Assembly (NCBI RefSeq): GCF_027943255.1
Contig: NC_072897.1
Span: 41,452,044 to 41,516,043 of the forward strand
Reading direction: 5' to 3'
DNA: 64,000 nucleotides
From: Anastrepha obliqua
Lineage: Eukaryota > Arthropoda > Insecta > Diptera > Tephritidae
In this document: one piece after another, positions 44,154 to 54,653 of the stretch
How the letters are laid out: the number at the start of each line of letters is the position of its first letter
Position numbering within the stretch: the first letter of the stretch is position 1
Made by a program: the position numbers and the translations under genes
Notes under the pieces: generated by a model
Database searches by the model: none
What the model was told of the DNA's origin: nothing
What the model saw: the letters and a program-made list of their open reading frames with translations, nothing else

Positions 44154-44737
44154 CGCTTGATTTTACGTACCGCTTCTTGGTAGCGCGGGCATTTTGTGCT
44201 GCCAGCCTTGTGTGCTCCATCGCATAGTGGCAGAGTTTCGAGCGATCAAATGATTTACATACGGTCGCTACATGATCGTATGACCAGCATCTATAACATC
44301 TCCGTCACCATGTACATTTCGATAGGATTCAACGTACTGTAAAAGACCGTCGATATCCTTTCCCATGCGCTCTATCAACTCCGCTAACACCCCTGTTTTG
44401 GACGTAGAGTTACTAATTGTCAGAGTTCGCTGTCCATTGCTCACCTTTGGGGTGAGCACTAGCTGCTGCTGGTGGCTTGTCGGAGTACCTGCCGATCCAC
44501 CGAGGGCAGTTGTATGTGCAGCCATTTTGTTTGCCCGTCGTTGGCTGGCCGCCAGGTTTGCTGAACTACTTTCCGCTGTTACTGCCACCGGTGTATTACC
44601 TGTGGTTGCTTCTTTTTCTGGAGGTGTCCTGCTTATGACAGAGCTCCTCCTGAAGGGCGGTGCAACTTCGACCTTGTCCTTGTAATTTATATTACTGCTG
44701 TTTTTTTTTTTTCAATTAATTTTTTATTGTTTTCCAT
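44150..44737 (-). pseudogene. R1-B ORF1, internally deleted
   Basis: First Met at 44737 is followed by a run of 12 A residues that puts the next segment out of frame; the frame 44268-44588 holds AVTAESSSANLAASQRRANK and a region up to YRNVHGDG. There it joins directly to the zinc knuckles in another frame, RCYRCWSYDHVATVC (C-x2-C-x4-H-x4-C), and then RYQEAVRKIKR. Only one full knuckle remains, and the core seen in R1-C (YPDILRKIKSNEEL) is missing. Confidence 0.75.
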
Positions 44738-44837
44738 GCTATAGGGCCCAAACTTACAGCCGCTATCGCCGCGCGTGTATGTAGTACCCGTAAGTCCTAT
44801 GGTTATCTATGAAAACAGGGAGGCCATACTAGGGTTG

Positions 44838-44863
44838 ACACAGGTCCTTATGGGCACCTGTGT
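44838..44863 (-). promoter_or_regulatory. Conserved leader hairpin in R1-B
   Basis: On the minus strand ACACAGG pairs perfectly with CCTGTGT around loop TGCCCATAAGGA. Confidence 0.75.
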
Positions 44864-45133
44864 TCAGAGCCAGACTTCGATCCGGGACTAATGGGGAGTT
44901 ATCTCAACCCAACCTACATAGTCAATTAAGATTACGTACCTTGAGCGCTCTGTAAGACCTGCCAGGTTTTAATAGGGCGGAAAAGTAGAGAACCCTTCTG
45001 TAAGTCGTTTCAGCAAGATTTCACTCCGCTTACTTGGATTACAGAGGTTCACTGCTCCAGCCCGTTTGCAATCTGCTTCCACTCCAGTAACCGCTCATTC
45101 TGAGTCCGACGCTCCAGGATTTTTTTGTTTTTG

Positions 45134-45365
45134 CTTGTTTTGGTCCACGAGTGCTATTTTATTTCCCACGTACCCTGCATATCTGCCGAGCATTCCCCAA
45201 TCCGCCACCTGGGCACGCACCCGATGGGAGACAAGCAACTCCGCACGGGCTTGTTTTGGTCCGCGAGTGGTATTTTATTTCCCACCTACCCTGCATATCT
45301 GCCGTGCATTCCCCGATCCGCCACCTGGGGACGCGTCCGATGGGAGACAAGCAGCTCCACACGGA
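45134..45365 (-). repeat. Tandem 116-bp leader units of R1-B
   Basis: 45134-45249 and 45250-45365 are about 90% alike. A single related unit begins R1-C at 47102, so these are the 5' end of the element and probably its promoter; tandem leader units are known to act as promoters in some non-LTR elements. Confidence 0.8.
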
Positions 45366-45439
45366 AGTAGTACTAATACATAAGAGCGCGTGATAGCCCC
45401 CATGTGCTTCCGAGCATCCTTTTACATGCGTATAAACCA

Positions 45440-46480
45440 TTCATGGTCTTCTACACTCTCTCCGCAAAATTGGATTCCCACGTCAATTTATTGTCCACTA
45501 TTACTACTTCAATTTCAAAGATAGAGAGACGCCGTCGAGCGAGGGTAATGTTCATGCTGGAACTTTGTACTTCTTTATAAAGAGTAGTAAGTCCGTTTTT
45601 TCAGCATTGACGCATTGTACAGCCCAGCATTGCTGGCCCAGTTGCTTATTGTTTTAAGAGCGGCGCTCATTAGAGCGCTTAGCGTAGATAGGCCCCTTCC
45701 TGTATTAACTAGAGCAATGGCATCTACATATGCAATCATTTTTAGAGAAAATAGTCTCATTCCATTCCATCACAATCCTTCTGCAGTTCAGGGGACTTGC
45801 AATCCAGTGATATTTGGCAGGATCCATTTCTACACCACTAAGGTTTTCTCAAATAGCGTTAGTTAACACATTGTTTAATGTCCCAGCAATGTCCAGAAAT
45901 ACTCCCAAAGTATATTCCTTATATTGCAAAACTTTTTCAACATTGAAGACCAGAGTATGTAGAGCAGTCTCCGTGAATCTGTCCTTAATGTAAGGGTTTG
46001 TGATTTTGACAGCCCTTCAGGACCTAACCTGCCCCTGTTTGGCAAGAGTTTTTGAAAGATTTTAACAATGAATGCCGTTAGACTAATCGGGCTATAATCT
46101 TTCTAGTACAGAGGGCTACTTTTACATGCTTTGGGCATAAAGACGATCCTCGCAACTCTCCAATTTGCCGGATGCCGTCTGGCCCAGGCGATTTGAAAGA
46201 TTCAAATGAATTGACTGTTGAATCCAGTCTTTCGTGGGGAATTGCGCTGTTCTTGTGAATCCCACTGTCCCACGACATTTTTCCGAAGCATGGGTAGAGA
46301 ATATCCTCGGCCAACTTTTCGATTGGGAGGATGTAAATATGTCCCTCGCTTTTAACGGGCTTGATGACCTTTAATATCCTCCAACCGCCCGTTGGCACAT
46401 CAGGGTTTTGGACACTCGAGGAATAAGAACGTTCCCTTTGGGCAGGGTCGGAATGCTGCTACGGTCTACTACTTCCAGCT
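45440..46480 (-). pseudogene. LOA-F: ORF1 scrap fused to RT fragment
   Basis: Minus strand: NPDVPTGGWRILKVIKPVKS (46300-46410) matches the CNPELPTSSWKVAKL block of DUF4780-type ORF1; after a deletion it continues with NSFESFKSPGPDGI, WRVARIVFMPK and YSPISLTAFIVK, and ends around MIAYVDAIALVNTGR (45700; YVDA in place of YADD). Each step needs a frame change. LOA clade. Confidence 0.7.
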
Positions 46481-47089
46481 ATGCACCTTCCCATAGACCT
46501 TGAGTGAACCCTTATATATTATGCCTTCTGCCTGGCACTTCAAAAAGCTCTGTCTCGAGAAAGGACTCATATAGCATGAGCGGGCATATACGACTCGTGG
46601 ACTTGTTTGCACGATCATACCATATGGCAGCTTTCCTTCATCTTTGCTCGACACACCGTATCTCCTGGCAGGCCGCGCCGTGATCTTGGACACGCTTCAA
46701 AAGATCAAAACTTGACCCACCAGGGAAAGGGTGATGTCCATTTCCCGGTCCGCACCCACGGTGAGAGTTTACTAAGAGGATTTTTGCCAACCATATATTA
46801 TGTTAGTTATGCTTGTACAAAAATTTAATTGCATCTGTATCTATTATAGTGTTACGTATGTACCGAAGCAACCATAACTTACCTCACGACGCATCGCTTT
46901 ATAATATCTGCATACAATAACTAGGGAGTAAATACCCGAATGATCGAGTTCCTGTCTAACATATGCCAATGCATATATGTATGTATATGTATGTGCGTAT
47001 GCGCACTTAATGCCCTAGCCTATATAAATACATATATATTTGTATTCTGGACCCCCAGCGAAACAATGCAAACATGTACATACAACCAC
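46481..47089. repeat. Non-coding with TATGTATG microsatellite
   Basis: The right part (46960-47089) is rich in ATGTATG and ACATAT repeats, in which R1-C is inserted. The left part has no supported gene. Confidence 0.5.
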
Positions 47090-47101
47090 ATGTACATATA
47101 A
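47090..47101. other. Left target duplication of R1-C
   Basis: ATGTACATATAA occurs here and at 52007-52018, on each side of R1-C. Confidence 0.85.
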
Positions 47102-47721
47102 CTCCGTGAGTTGTCTGTCTCCCATCGGACGCGTCCCCAGGTGGCGGATAGGGGAATGCTCGGCAGATATGAAGGGTAAGTAGGAAATAAATTACCACTC
47201 GCGGAACAAGACAGACAAACGCGGATAGGAGCGACTGAAATCGAGGAAGTGATATAAAAGCCAGCAAATCCGAGGACACTCCGGTGACAGAGGCGCACAG
47301 ATACTGCCCCTATAATATAAGAATCCTCTTCACCATGCAATGGTATGGTGAACTATACAAAAATCCAGGAGCATTTGACTCACAGTGAGCGGCTTCCGTG
47401 TTCAGCGTCTGTTTCCAGGCTAGGAGCGGCTGTAAATTACGCGTAATCTGGCTGGCGAGTCATCAGAATGAAGACCAGTATCATTCTGATTTTGAAATAC
47501 TGGACATATTTGGAAATGAGAAACCTGGGCTGGGCTTGTAATTCCCTGTTACCTGAGTATGCGACTTGAAACACCGTAGAAATGGCTTGCAGAAAGAATT
47601 GCAAATTCTCCGTCCTAATAAAACCTGGCAGGTCTCTCTTCAATACTCGTTGCCTTGGAGTTAGGCTATGTACGTTAGGTTGTGCCGACTCCTTATTTGT
47701 TCCGGTTGGGCTTGGCTCTGA

Positions 47722-47747
47722 CCTCTGGACCCTATAAGGGCCAGGGT
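47722..47747 (+). promoter_or_regulatory. Conserved leader hairpin in R1-C
   Basis: CTCTGG (47723-47728) pairs with CCAGGG (47741-47746), with one T-G pair, around loop ACCCTATAAGGG. The CATAAGG of other copies reads TATAAGG here. Confidence 0.7.
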
Positions 47748-48205
47748 CATCCGTCGCATGACCTCGCTGCTTGCATAGATAATCATGGAGCCTTAAGGAA
47801 GCTATACATACACGAGTGGAGATAGCGGTCTTCAGTTTGGACACTTACAGAAGGGACACATTAAAAACTAATTTACAACAAATTCACCAGCAACAGCAGA
47901 AAACATCAATGTCTTCCGGAGAAGGTCGTTAATGCAATATTCGCCACCTACTAATGCAACGACTGAACCAGCAGCGTCTGCCTCAAGTGGCACCCCCTAA
48001 CTGCTACGACTCCTCAGCAGCACCGCATTACAGTATCTAAGGAAGTGCGACAGGAGCTCGACCAGATTGAACACCACACCTGTGACAAATGACAAGAATC
48101 CGTGAAATGTCGATGTTGGTTGCAGCTTAAAATTACCACAGGAGGATATACTAGCCCAGTTAGTTGTCAAACTCAGATCATAGATCGACGAACTAATTCA
48201 CTACT

Positions 48206-48916
48206 GTGATCAGCGGCACAATGTATTTACATGGTGAGGTGAAGAAGCGCTGCAGCATATTGAAGCGCTGTCACACGGAAATAAGTATGGAACTGGAAGC
48301 GGAACAAAGAAGAGCTAAGCTAAATCCACGTCACAAGTCTATGGTAGCAGCGCACGTAACGCCAAAATCAGCGAAAAGGTGGAGAGGCAAATCTAGCCCA
48401 AAGGACGTTACAAATGGGTCTGGCACAACGCCCGAGGCAAAGAAAAGGAAGGCAACGACCCCAGGACACCTTCATCCACAGAAAAAGACGACAGCACCAT
48501 GCAAAGAGCAGGAATGGACAAATGTTCAAAACAAAAATGATAAGAATGCCCGAAATCACAAGCGAGTGGCCAAAGCAATAAGACCCAGGGCAGATGCTTT
48601 GGTGATAGCAAAACAAGTCGATGGGGTAACCTATCCAGACATACTGAGAAAAATAAAATCAAATGAAGAACTAAAAGAGCTCAGTGAAAATGCCAGAACT
48701 AGGCGACCTGCGGAAAAAGGTGGTTTGCTGGTAGAGCTCAGGCGTAAAAAAGACGACAATACTGCGTTTCAAGCAACTATTGAAAAGGTCTTACCAAACA
48801 TGACAATTGTTGATTTACGTACGCATATGGTTACCGTGCAATGCAGAGATCTCATCACTGACGTGAGTACTGCTGAAGAACTAATAAATGCGCTGACCGA
48901 ACAAGCAAGAATTTAA
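48206..48916 (+). pseudogene. R1-C ORF1 core, zinc knuckles deleted
   Basis: 236 codons open. A coiled, basic N-terminal half (LEAEQRRAKLN, KRWRGKSSPKD), then the core VDGVTYPDILRKIKSNEELK, EKGGLLVELRRKKDDN and PNMTIVDLRTHMVTVQCRDL, matching R1-A 30220-30460. It stops at ARI; the knuckles and the beginning of ORF2 are missing, and ORF2 code (AQDLLWQAV) starts 15 bases later, so a deletion joins the two. Confidence 0.8.
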
Positions 48917-48929
48917 CATAATAGGATCG

Positions 48930-51816
48930 CACAAGATTTGCTTTGGCAAGCTGTCGCTGAAAAACATATTGATGTGGGATTGCTGTCTGAGCCATATAAA
49001 GCAGAAGAGTCGTACAATTGCGTAAGTGATAACCAGAAACTGGCAGCAATCTGCGTTCCTGGGAACAGAACACCGCAATGCAGAATGAGAGTTATGCGTG
49101 CAGGCTTCATATGGGTAAAACTGCACATGTACATAGTGAGCTTTTACGCACCACCGAGATGGCCACAAGAGCAATTTGCAGGCATGCTATCATTAATGGA
49201 AATAGAGCTCCGGGGGAAAACACCCAATACTGGTCGCTGGAGATTTTAATGCTTGATCGCTGGCATGGGGTAGCAGAAAAACAAATGCGAGAGGTAGGTT
49301 ATTGGAAGATTTCTTCGCTTCCCTGGATCTGGTGCTATTGAATGAGCACGGAGCTCACACTTTCGAGAACCACAATGGACAGACCGAGCTACGTCAAATG
49401 GAAACGGGAAGACAAATTATACGCGCATAGCGATCATCTCCTCATCACAATAGATATCAGCAAGACCATTAAAAAGCCAAGCTGCCACAGAGTACAAGCA
49501 AAAACATGGAAGGCCAGGTCTTTTAACATAAAAGTCTTCAACGAAAAATTTGAAGGATTAAAAATTACCGGTGGCACGTCAGATATTATTGCCGACCAGA
49601 TAGCGCGTCATATGGAAGCAGCTTGTGATGTGTCGATGCCTAGATGCAAAAAACCGGCCAACAGAAAACCGGTATATTGGAGGTCGACTGAAATAGGTGA
49701 GGTGCGCGAAACATGCAATAAAGCAAGAAGACGATCTCAAAGAGCGAGGGGAAGACCAGTATTCGAAGAACTACGGGCAGAATTTAGAGTACACCGGGTG
49801 AAGTTAAGGAAAGCAATAAAAGCAAGTAAAAAGGGATACTTTAAAAAATTATCGACGACGCGGATGACAACCCGTGGGGTATTGCCTATAAGACAGTCAT
49901 GTCCCAAGTAAGAGGTCCCCAAGCTCCTCAACCAACTTGCCCAGAACTGCTTGAAAAGGTGGTCATCTCACTCTTCCCTCCACAGGAGGAAAGCAGCAAA
50001 ATTTATACGCAAGTGGGAGAAAATTATGAGATTCAGGCGGTTACAGTGCCAGAGGTATTGAGCACATCGGCGCGAATTAATGACAACAAAGCATCTGGGC
50101 CCGATGACATTCCGAATGCGGCATTTAAAGCGGCGGTGTACTCAAATCCGGCAGTGTTTGTAAACCTGTATAATTTGTGCCTGACCGAAGGAACATTCCC
50201 AAAGAGGTGGAAAAAGCAGGGTCCAGTATTATTACTAAAACCGGGAAACTAGCCGGATCAGCCATCGTCATACAGACCGCTGTGTATGCTCGATACCGTT
50301 GGGAAGGTATTCGAAAGAATATTAAGCGAAAGATTACGGGAGTATCTCTCAGACAATCCGTTCGGTTTTCGTAGAGCCAGATCTACTGTTGATGCAATAG
50401 AGATGGTAGTTGATTTGGCCAAAAAGGCTGTTAATAAATTCAATATCACCAGAGCGACGAAAAAATGTGCTGTTATAACATTAGACATAAAAAACGCATT
50501 TAATACGGCCAATTGGGGAATTATTTTGAATGCACTCAGCAGCTTCTCGATACCAAAGTATCTTATTAGAATCATCCGCAGCTTCTTTAACTAGAGAGTA
50601 CTGCAGTATGATACAGAGGAGGGCCCGAAGAGATACAGCGTGACAGGTGGTGTACCGCAAGGATCTGTTCTTGGACCAACCCTATGGAACGCTATGTATG
50701 ATGGCATTCTTAAAGTCGAAATGCCCGCTAATACAACCATAGTGGGATAGGCCGACGATATCGCACTGGTAGTGATTGATAAGCACATAGACAGATTGCA
50801 ACATGTATGTAATTTTGCCATAACAAGAATACAAAGGTGGTTGAATAACGCCAGCCTGGAACTATATTAGCTGCCCAAAAAACAGAACTGGTGCTGATCA
50901 GTAGGAGCAAGCACGAAGAAAAGCTGTGAATATCAGTTAGTGGCCACGATTTAGAATCCCAGAAGTCTATAAAATTTCTTGGCATGTACATTGATGCCAG
51001 ACTAATATTCAGGGAACATCTTAAAGCTGTTGGTGTGAAGGTGACAAAGGTTAACAACGCACTTATGGGCATGCTACCGAACATAGGAGGACCACAGGGT
51101 GCCAGGAGAAAAGTTCTTTCCACTGTGACAGACTCCATAATGTTGTACGCCTCTCCAATCTGGGCTGGAGCAAGAAAGTGCCATTTTAAAGAAGTACTGC
51201 AGGTCAGTAGAACAAGTGCGTTTAGGACCGCATGTGCCTATAGAACGGTGTCGGACGATGCAATCTGCGTCATAGATAGCAAAATGCCTATAAACATCCG
51301 GGAAAACTTACAGAAGAGGTTGTACAGCTCGCAAGGTATGAAGCCACTAGACGAATTCAATATAGCTTACTGGCAGTCAAAGTGGGACGAGTCATCAAAA
51401 GGCCGGTGGACGCATAAGTTGATCCCACGGATTAACGAGTGGATCTGTCGGAAACACGGAGACGTTGATTTCTTTCTAACACAGATATTAAGTGGACAAG
51501 AATATTTCCAAAAAACCTGCATCGCCTGGACTTAGCTGGTAGCCCTTATTGTCCAGAGTGCTTGGACGAAGAGGAGACGGTCGAACATGTGGCTTTCTAT
51601 TGTAGCAGGTTCGTGAAGGAACGCGAGGACCTAGCAAGAACTACTGGTGTGTTTCTGACTCCCATTAACCTAGTTCCACAAATGCTTGAGTCGAATGAAA
51701 AATGGAGGGCAGTGCAAGTTTTTGCAACTCGAATTATCGTGGAACTTCGCAACATTGATTGGAGGCGAAGGAACGACGCGAGACGAACGCGGCAGCAACA
51801 ACAACTGTCGCATTGA
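48930..51816 (+). pseudogene. R1-C ORF2: endonuclease and RT, multiple breaks
   Basis: Endonuclease: AQDLLWQAVAEKHIDVGLLS, VSFYAPPRWP, shift at about 49230 within GDFNA, then RAHSDHLLITIDIS. Linker: CDVSMPRCKKPANRKPVYW. RT: ASGPDDIPNAAFK, GTFPKRWKKQGPVLLLKPG then a stop, MLDTVGKVFERIL, ITLDIKNAFNTANW, GGVPQGSVLGPTLWNAMYDG; the Tyr of YADD is a stop codon (TAG) at about 50748. Thumb and C-terminal part (50984-51816) end with CPECLDEEETVEHVAFYC. At least five lesions. Confidence 0.85.
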
Positions 51817-52018
51817 TAAAAAGCAGCAAGGCGAAGAATTGACGAATATAACTGACGATTGAGCTTATTGCTTACGAAGGCCTCCACACGTAATTACCGA
51901 AACGGTATCCCTGTGGAATGAACCGTCGGACTTGAGGTGCTTTTAGTGGCGTTAAAGTCCCACACTGACTAAGGCTTTCGATTGTTTTTACACCTCGTTA
52001 AAAAAAATGTACATATAA
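51817..52018 (+). other. R1-C 3' UTR and right target duplication
   Basis: About 190 bp after the ORF2 stop with no frame, finishing with CACCTCGTTA plus seven As, then ATGTACATATAA (52007-52018) and a short (CA)n run. Confidence 0.75.
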
Positions 52019-52621
52019 TCGCACACACAGAGCACTCTCTTTATGCCTCTACATGCGTATGTTTCCAAAGCTGAGATTCTAAGCGTAGCCACTACAAAAA
52101 CAAAATACATTCATAGGCGCAGCCGTAGCGGCCATGATAATATTAGTCGCGGCGTAGCTGAATAGTATCAAATATTGTAAAGCATAAGTTCGAGCTCATA
52201 TTTCTAGGAGCAAAGTTCTTTCATTCATAAAACGTGCCACCTATGATAAAATTTTTGTTAGGATCGAATTCTAGGAAAAGTTGCATTGTTCGACTAATAA
52301 AGTGTGTGCCAAATTTCAGCCCGATCGAACAATATCTTCTGTTGCCAGCAGAGGCCTCAAATTTTGAAATTTCAGTTAAAATTCTGAACAATTTTAACTT
52401 GTTTGATAATACTATTTGTTATCATACATGTTAAATACAAATTTTATATGAGAAAGCCCACCGAAACAATTTAATTCACTACATTCCACTCTGCTTATTT
52501 GATCAAGCAATATGTTTATGGAGCTCCCAGTAGCTCGTCCTTGTACTGCGAGTTGAATTGAAGTTACAGCAATTACTTTGTCTATTTTTTCTTTGTCTAT
52601 TTTTTCTTCTTTAATTGCCCA
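52019..52621. other. AT-rich spacer
   Basis: No supported gene. A short tandem TTTGTCTATTTTTTC duplication lies near 52575-52608. Confidence 0.4.
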
Positions 52622-53033
52622 TTGTTTGGAAGTTCTAAAGATTTGCCAGATCATCAACTACCAAGTTATGAAGATGTAATGAGATGTTGTTTTTTCCAAA
52701 GACGGGAACTGGGAGTAGAGTCAGGAGGAAACAGAGAGCCGGCCTTTTCGATCATAGCCGGACAAGTTGCCAAGAAAATCGTTTGTATTTATAACAAGGC
52801 TTCTATTCCCACAGTTTCACATTCACGCGTAATATATATACATGATAAATGAGTATCATAAAAAGTACAGAGAAATTAAAAAGGGTTTGTATTCTGCACA
52901 TAGAAGTCCTGCTTTGAAAAAACGTGCTAATGAATGTAAGGCGAATGCTTCCCGACTTTTTGATATTTCAACTTGTAAGTGTGAAGACTTTACAACTTGC
53001 TCTGTCCAAGAGAAAAAAAGTTCCTCAAAATGA
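52622..53033 (+). pseudogene. Unknown gene in two frames, Cys-containing
   Basis: Frame one (52622-52852) reads LPDHQLPSYEDVMRCCFFQR and KIVCIYNKASIPTVSHSRVI; frame two (52842-53033) continues YHKKYREIKKGLYSAHRSP, ANASRLFDISTCKCEDFTTC. The two overlap by 11 bases and look like one protein broken by an indel at about 52850. The pattern LFDIsxCKCxDF xxC resembles an uncharacterised multi-copy arthropod family that I recall but cannot name. No inverted ends were seen. It could be an ORF of a DNA transposon or a host-derived duplicate. Confidence 0.5.
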
Positions 53034-53800
53034 TCGCCATTACTTGCACAAGCGACTTCATGTAGAAAGAATTGCAAAAACGTAGTTGAAAATTTTTTAT
53101 TTTGCAAAAAAAAAAGAACCAGAAATTTTTTCATAATTCAATATTTCAAAAAGTGTATCTTTTTTTTAACTTTTCCCAAATCAAGAGGACATCTCAAACT
53201 TCAATTGAGAGCTGAATGCCCAGTAGCTAAAATTAGTTGTTTTTGAGTAATGAATTTTTGAATAAAAAACCTAATTCGCACTTTTTGTTTTTTGCAAAAT
53301 AAAAAATTTTCAACTACTTCTTTGCAATTGTTTCTACATGAAACCGCTCGTGTAAGTAATGGCGATCATTTTGAATCCAAAGTTATTAATATAAAATCGG
53401 TTAATTTTTGACTAAGTTATGAGCCTTTAAAAAAAATGTTTCTTATATGTATTTATAATTAAAAAAAATCGATTTTGAGCCAAAAAACAAAATTGCCGAT
53501 AAATCTTGGAAAAAATTTTTTTCGGGCGAACAAAAAAATACGTGTCTCATTATTTTGAGCAGAGAGCAACATATTTGAGTTACATCGAAATCGAAGAACA
53601 TGACCCGAATAACCCGGTTGAATTGAAATGGAAAGCATCTATATTAGAAAATTTGTTTTTAATTGCTCAGAACTTAATCAAAAATGAACCGATTTTAATG
53701 ATTTTGGGTTCAAAATGATCGTCATTACTTACACGAGCGATTCCATGTAGAAAAAATTGCAAAAAAGTAGTTGACAATTTTTTATTTTGCATTTTATAAA
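53025..53800. repeat. Three-copy 85-bp repeat, two copies inverted
   Basis: A unit containing ATGATCGCCATTACTT, then CATGTAGAAA and GTAGTTGAAAATTTTTTATT occurs forward at 53030-53112, inverted at 53287-53374, and forward at 53712-53798. The first two could pair as an 80-base stem with a 175-base loop. The first copy begins immediately at the stop codon of the unknown gene. Confidence 0.8.
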
Positions 53801-54653
53801 TACAAACATGTTACTTTACCTATGTGGTTCTCCAGTTTATAAGAAGTGCACAAAAACATATGAATATAGCCGCAAAGTTAGAAACTTACACTGAAACAAG
53901 AGTGCGACTTATGTGGAGGTTACTGTACATACATTCAGCTTTCGGATGAAACCCAAGTTACCAATATGTATATAATATTGAAGCTTCTGTGAGCTGTGCA
54001 GCACGTTTCATAACAACAGGGACCAAAGCCGCAAATTATTGAATTAAGATTTTTCAATCAATATGCAATGTTTTTTTTTTGATAAATCTTAGATGATTAC
54101 ATAGTATTCCTTTTGAACATTAAAATTAATATATGAATAATAATGTACTACTTCATAATAAAGAAATAAGAAGTTGTGTAAGTAAATTATGAAACAATAT
54201 TGTTCAGGCTACATAAATCATTATTTTTGGCACAACGCTGTCCCTATAAAAGTGTGCTGGATTTCTTGAGTATATTTAGCCAATCGTAATATTTTTGCAG
54301 TGGTAAGTGCACCCAGCTGCATACGTATATAAATTCACGTATTTGAATTTGCATATGCCATCTTCCTGTGTGTCATCATTGATTCATCTCTATGAAGAAT
54401 TTGATTTGGTGAAGGAAGAGATCTCCATATTTTGACACGACAGAACCCCTTTACCTAGGATAGGTTAAAATTGGTTGATTCTCTATATCGCACATAGACC
54501 AGAACTTAATCCATAGTGATACCAAGGGTTAGTATGGAGAGTTTATTTTATATTTTTGCTTTAATACACAGTTTGGATAATTTAAGTAGGGTGCCAATTT
54601 TTTGATCTGCAACACTTTCTAATGCTGGAAATGATGCAGAACGTAAATAGTTT
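53801..54653. other. AT-rich spacer
   Basis: Nothing identified. Confidence 0.4.

Larger units (their letters stand above)
41115..45375 (-). mobile_element. R1-B: nearly full-length R1-clade element
   Basis: Minus-strand element: leader with two 116-bp units (45134-45365), conserved blocks and hairpin, a shortened ORF1 (about 44150-44737), and ORF2 (41138-44153). The 3' UTR seen in R1-C is not recognised below 41138, so the 3' end is probably cut. No target duplication could be identified. It lies head to head with R1-C, about 1.7 kb apart. Confidence 0.85.
47102..52006 (+). mobile_element. R1-C: complete-ended R1-clade element
   Basis: 4,905 bp bounded by a 12-bp duplication ATGTACATATAA (47090-47101, 52007-52018). 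Order: one leader unit (47102-47220), the AAATCCAGGAGC block, hairpin, ORF1 core, ORF2 and 3' UTR ending in an A run. Coding is internally deleted and frameshifted. The duplication and its ACAT-rich surroundings recall R1-clade elements with microsatellite targets (Waldo in Drosophila), a family comparison made from memory. Confidence 0.88.

Noticed and set aside
45066..45393. Three overlapping Pro/Cys-rich frames on the plus strand
   Set aside because: They arise from the tandem 116-bp R1-B leader units, whose length is not a multiple of three, so the same bases appear in several frames.
53506..53718. 70-codon plus-strand frame with EEHDPNNPVELKWK
   Set aside because: It sits between copies of the 85-bp repeat, has no motif and no ribosome-context support; considered chance.
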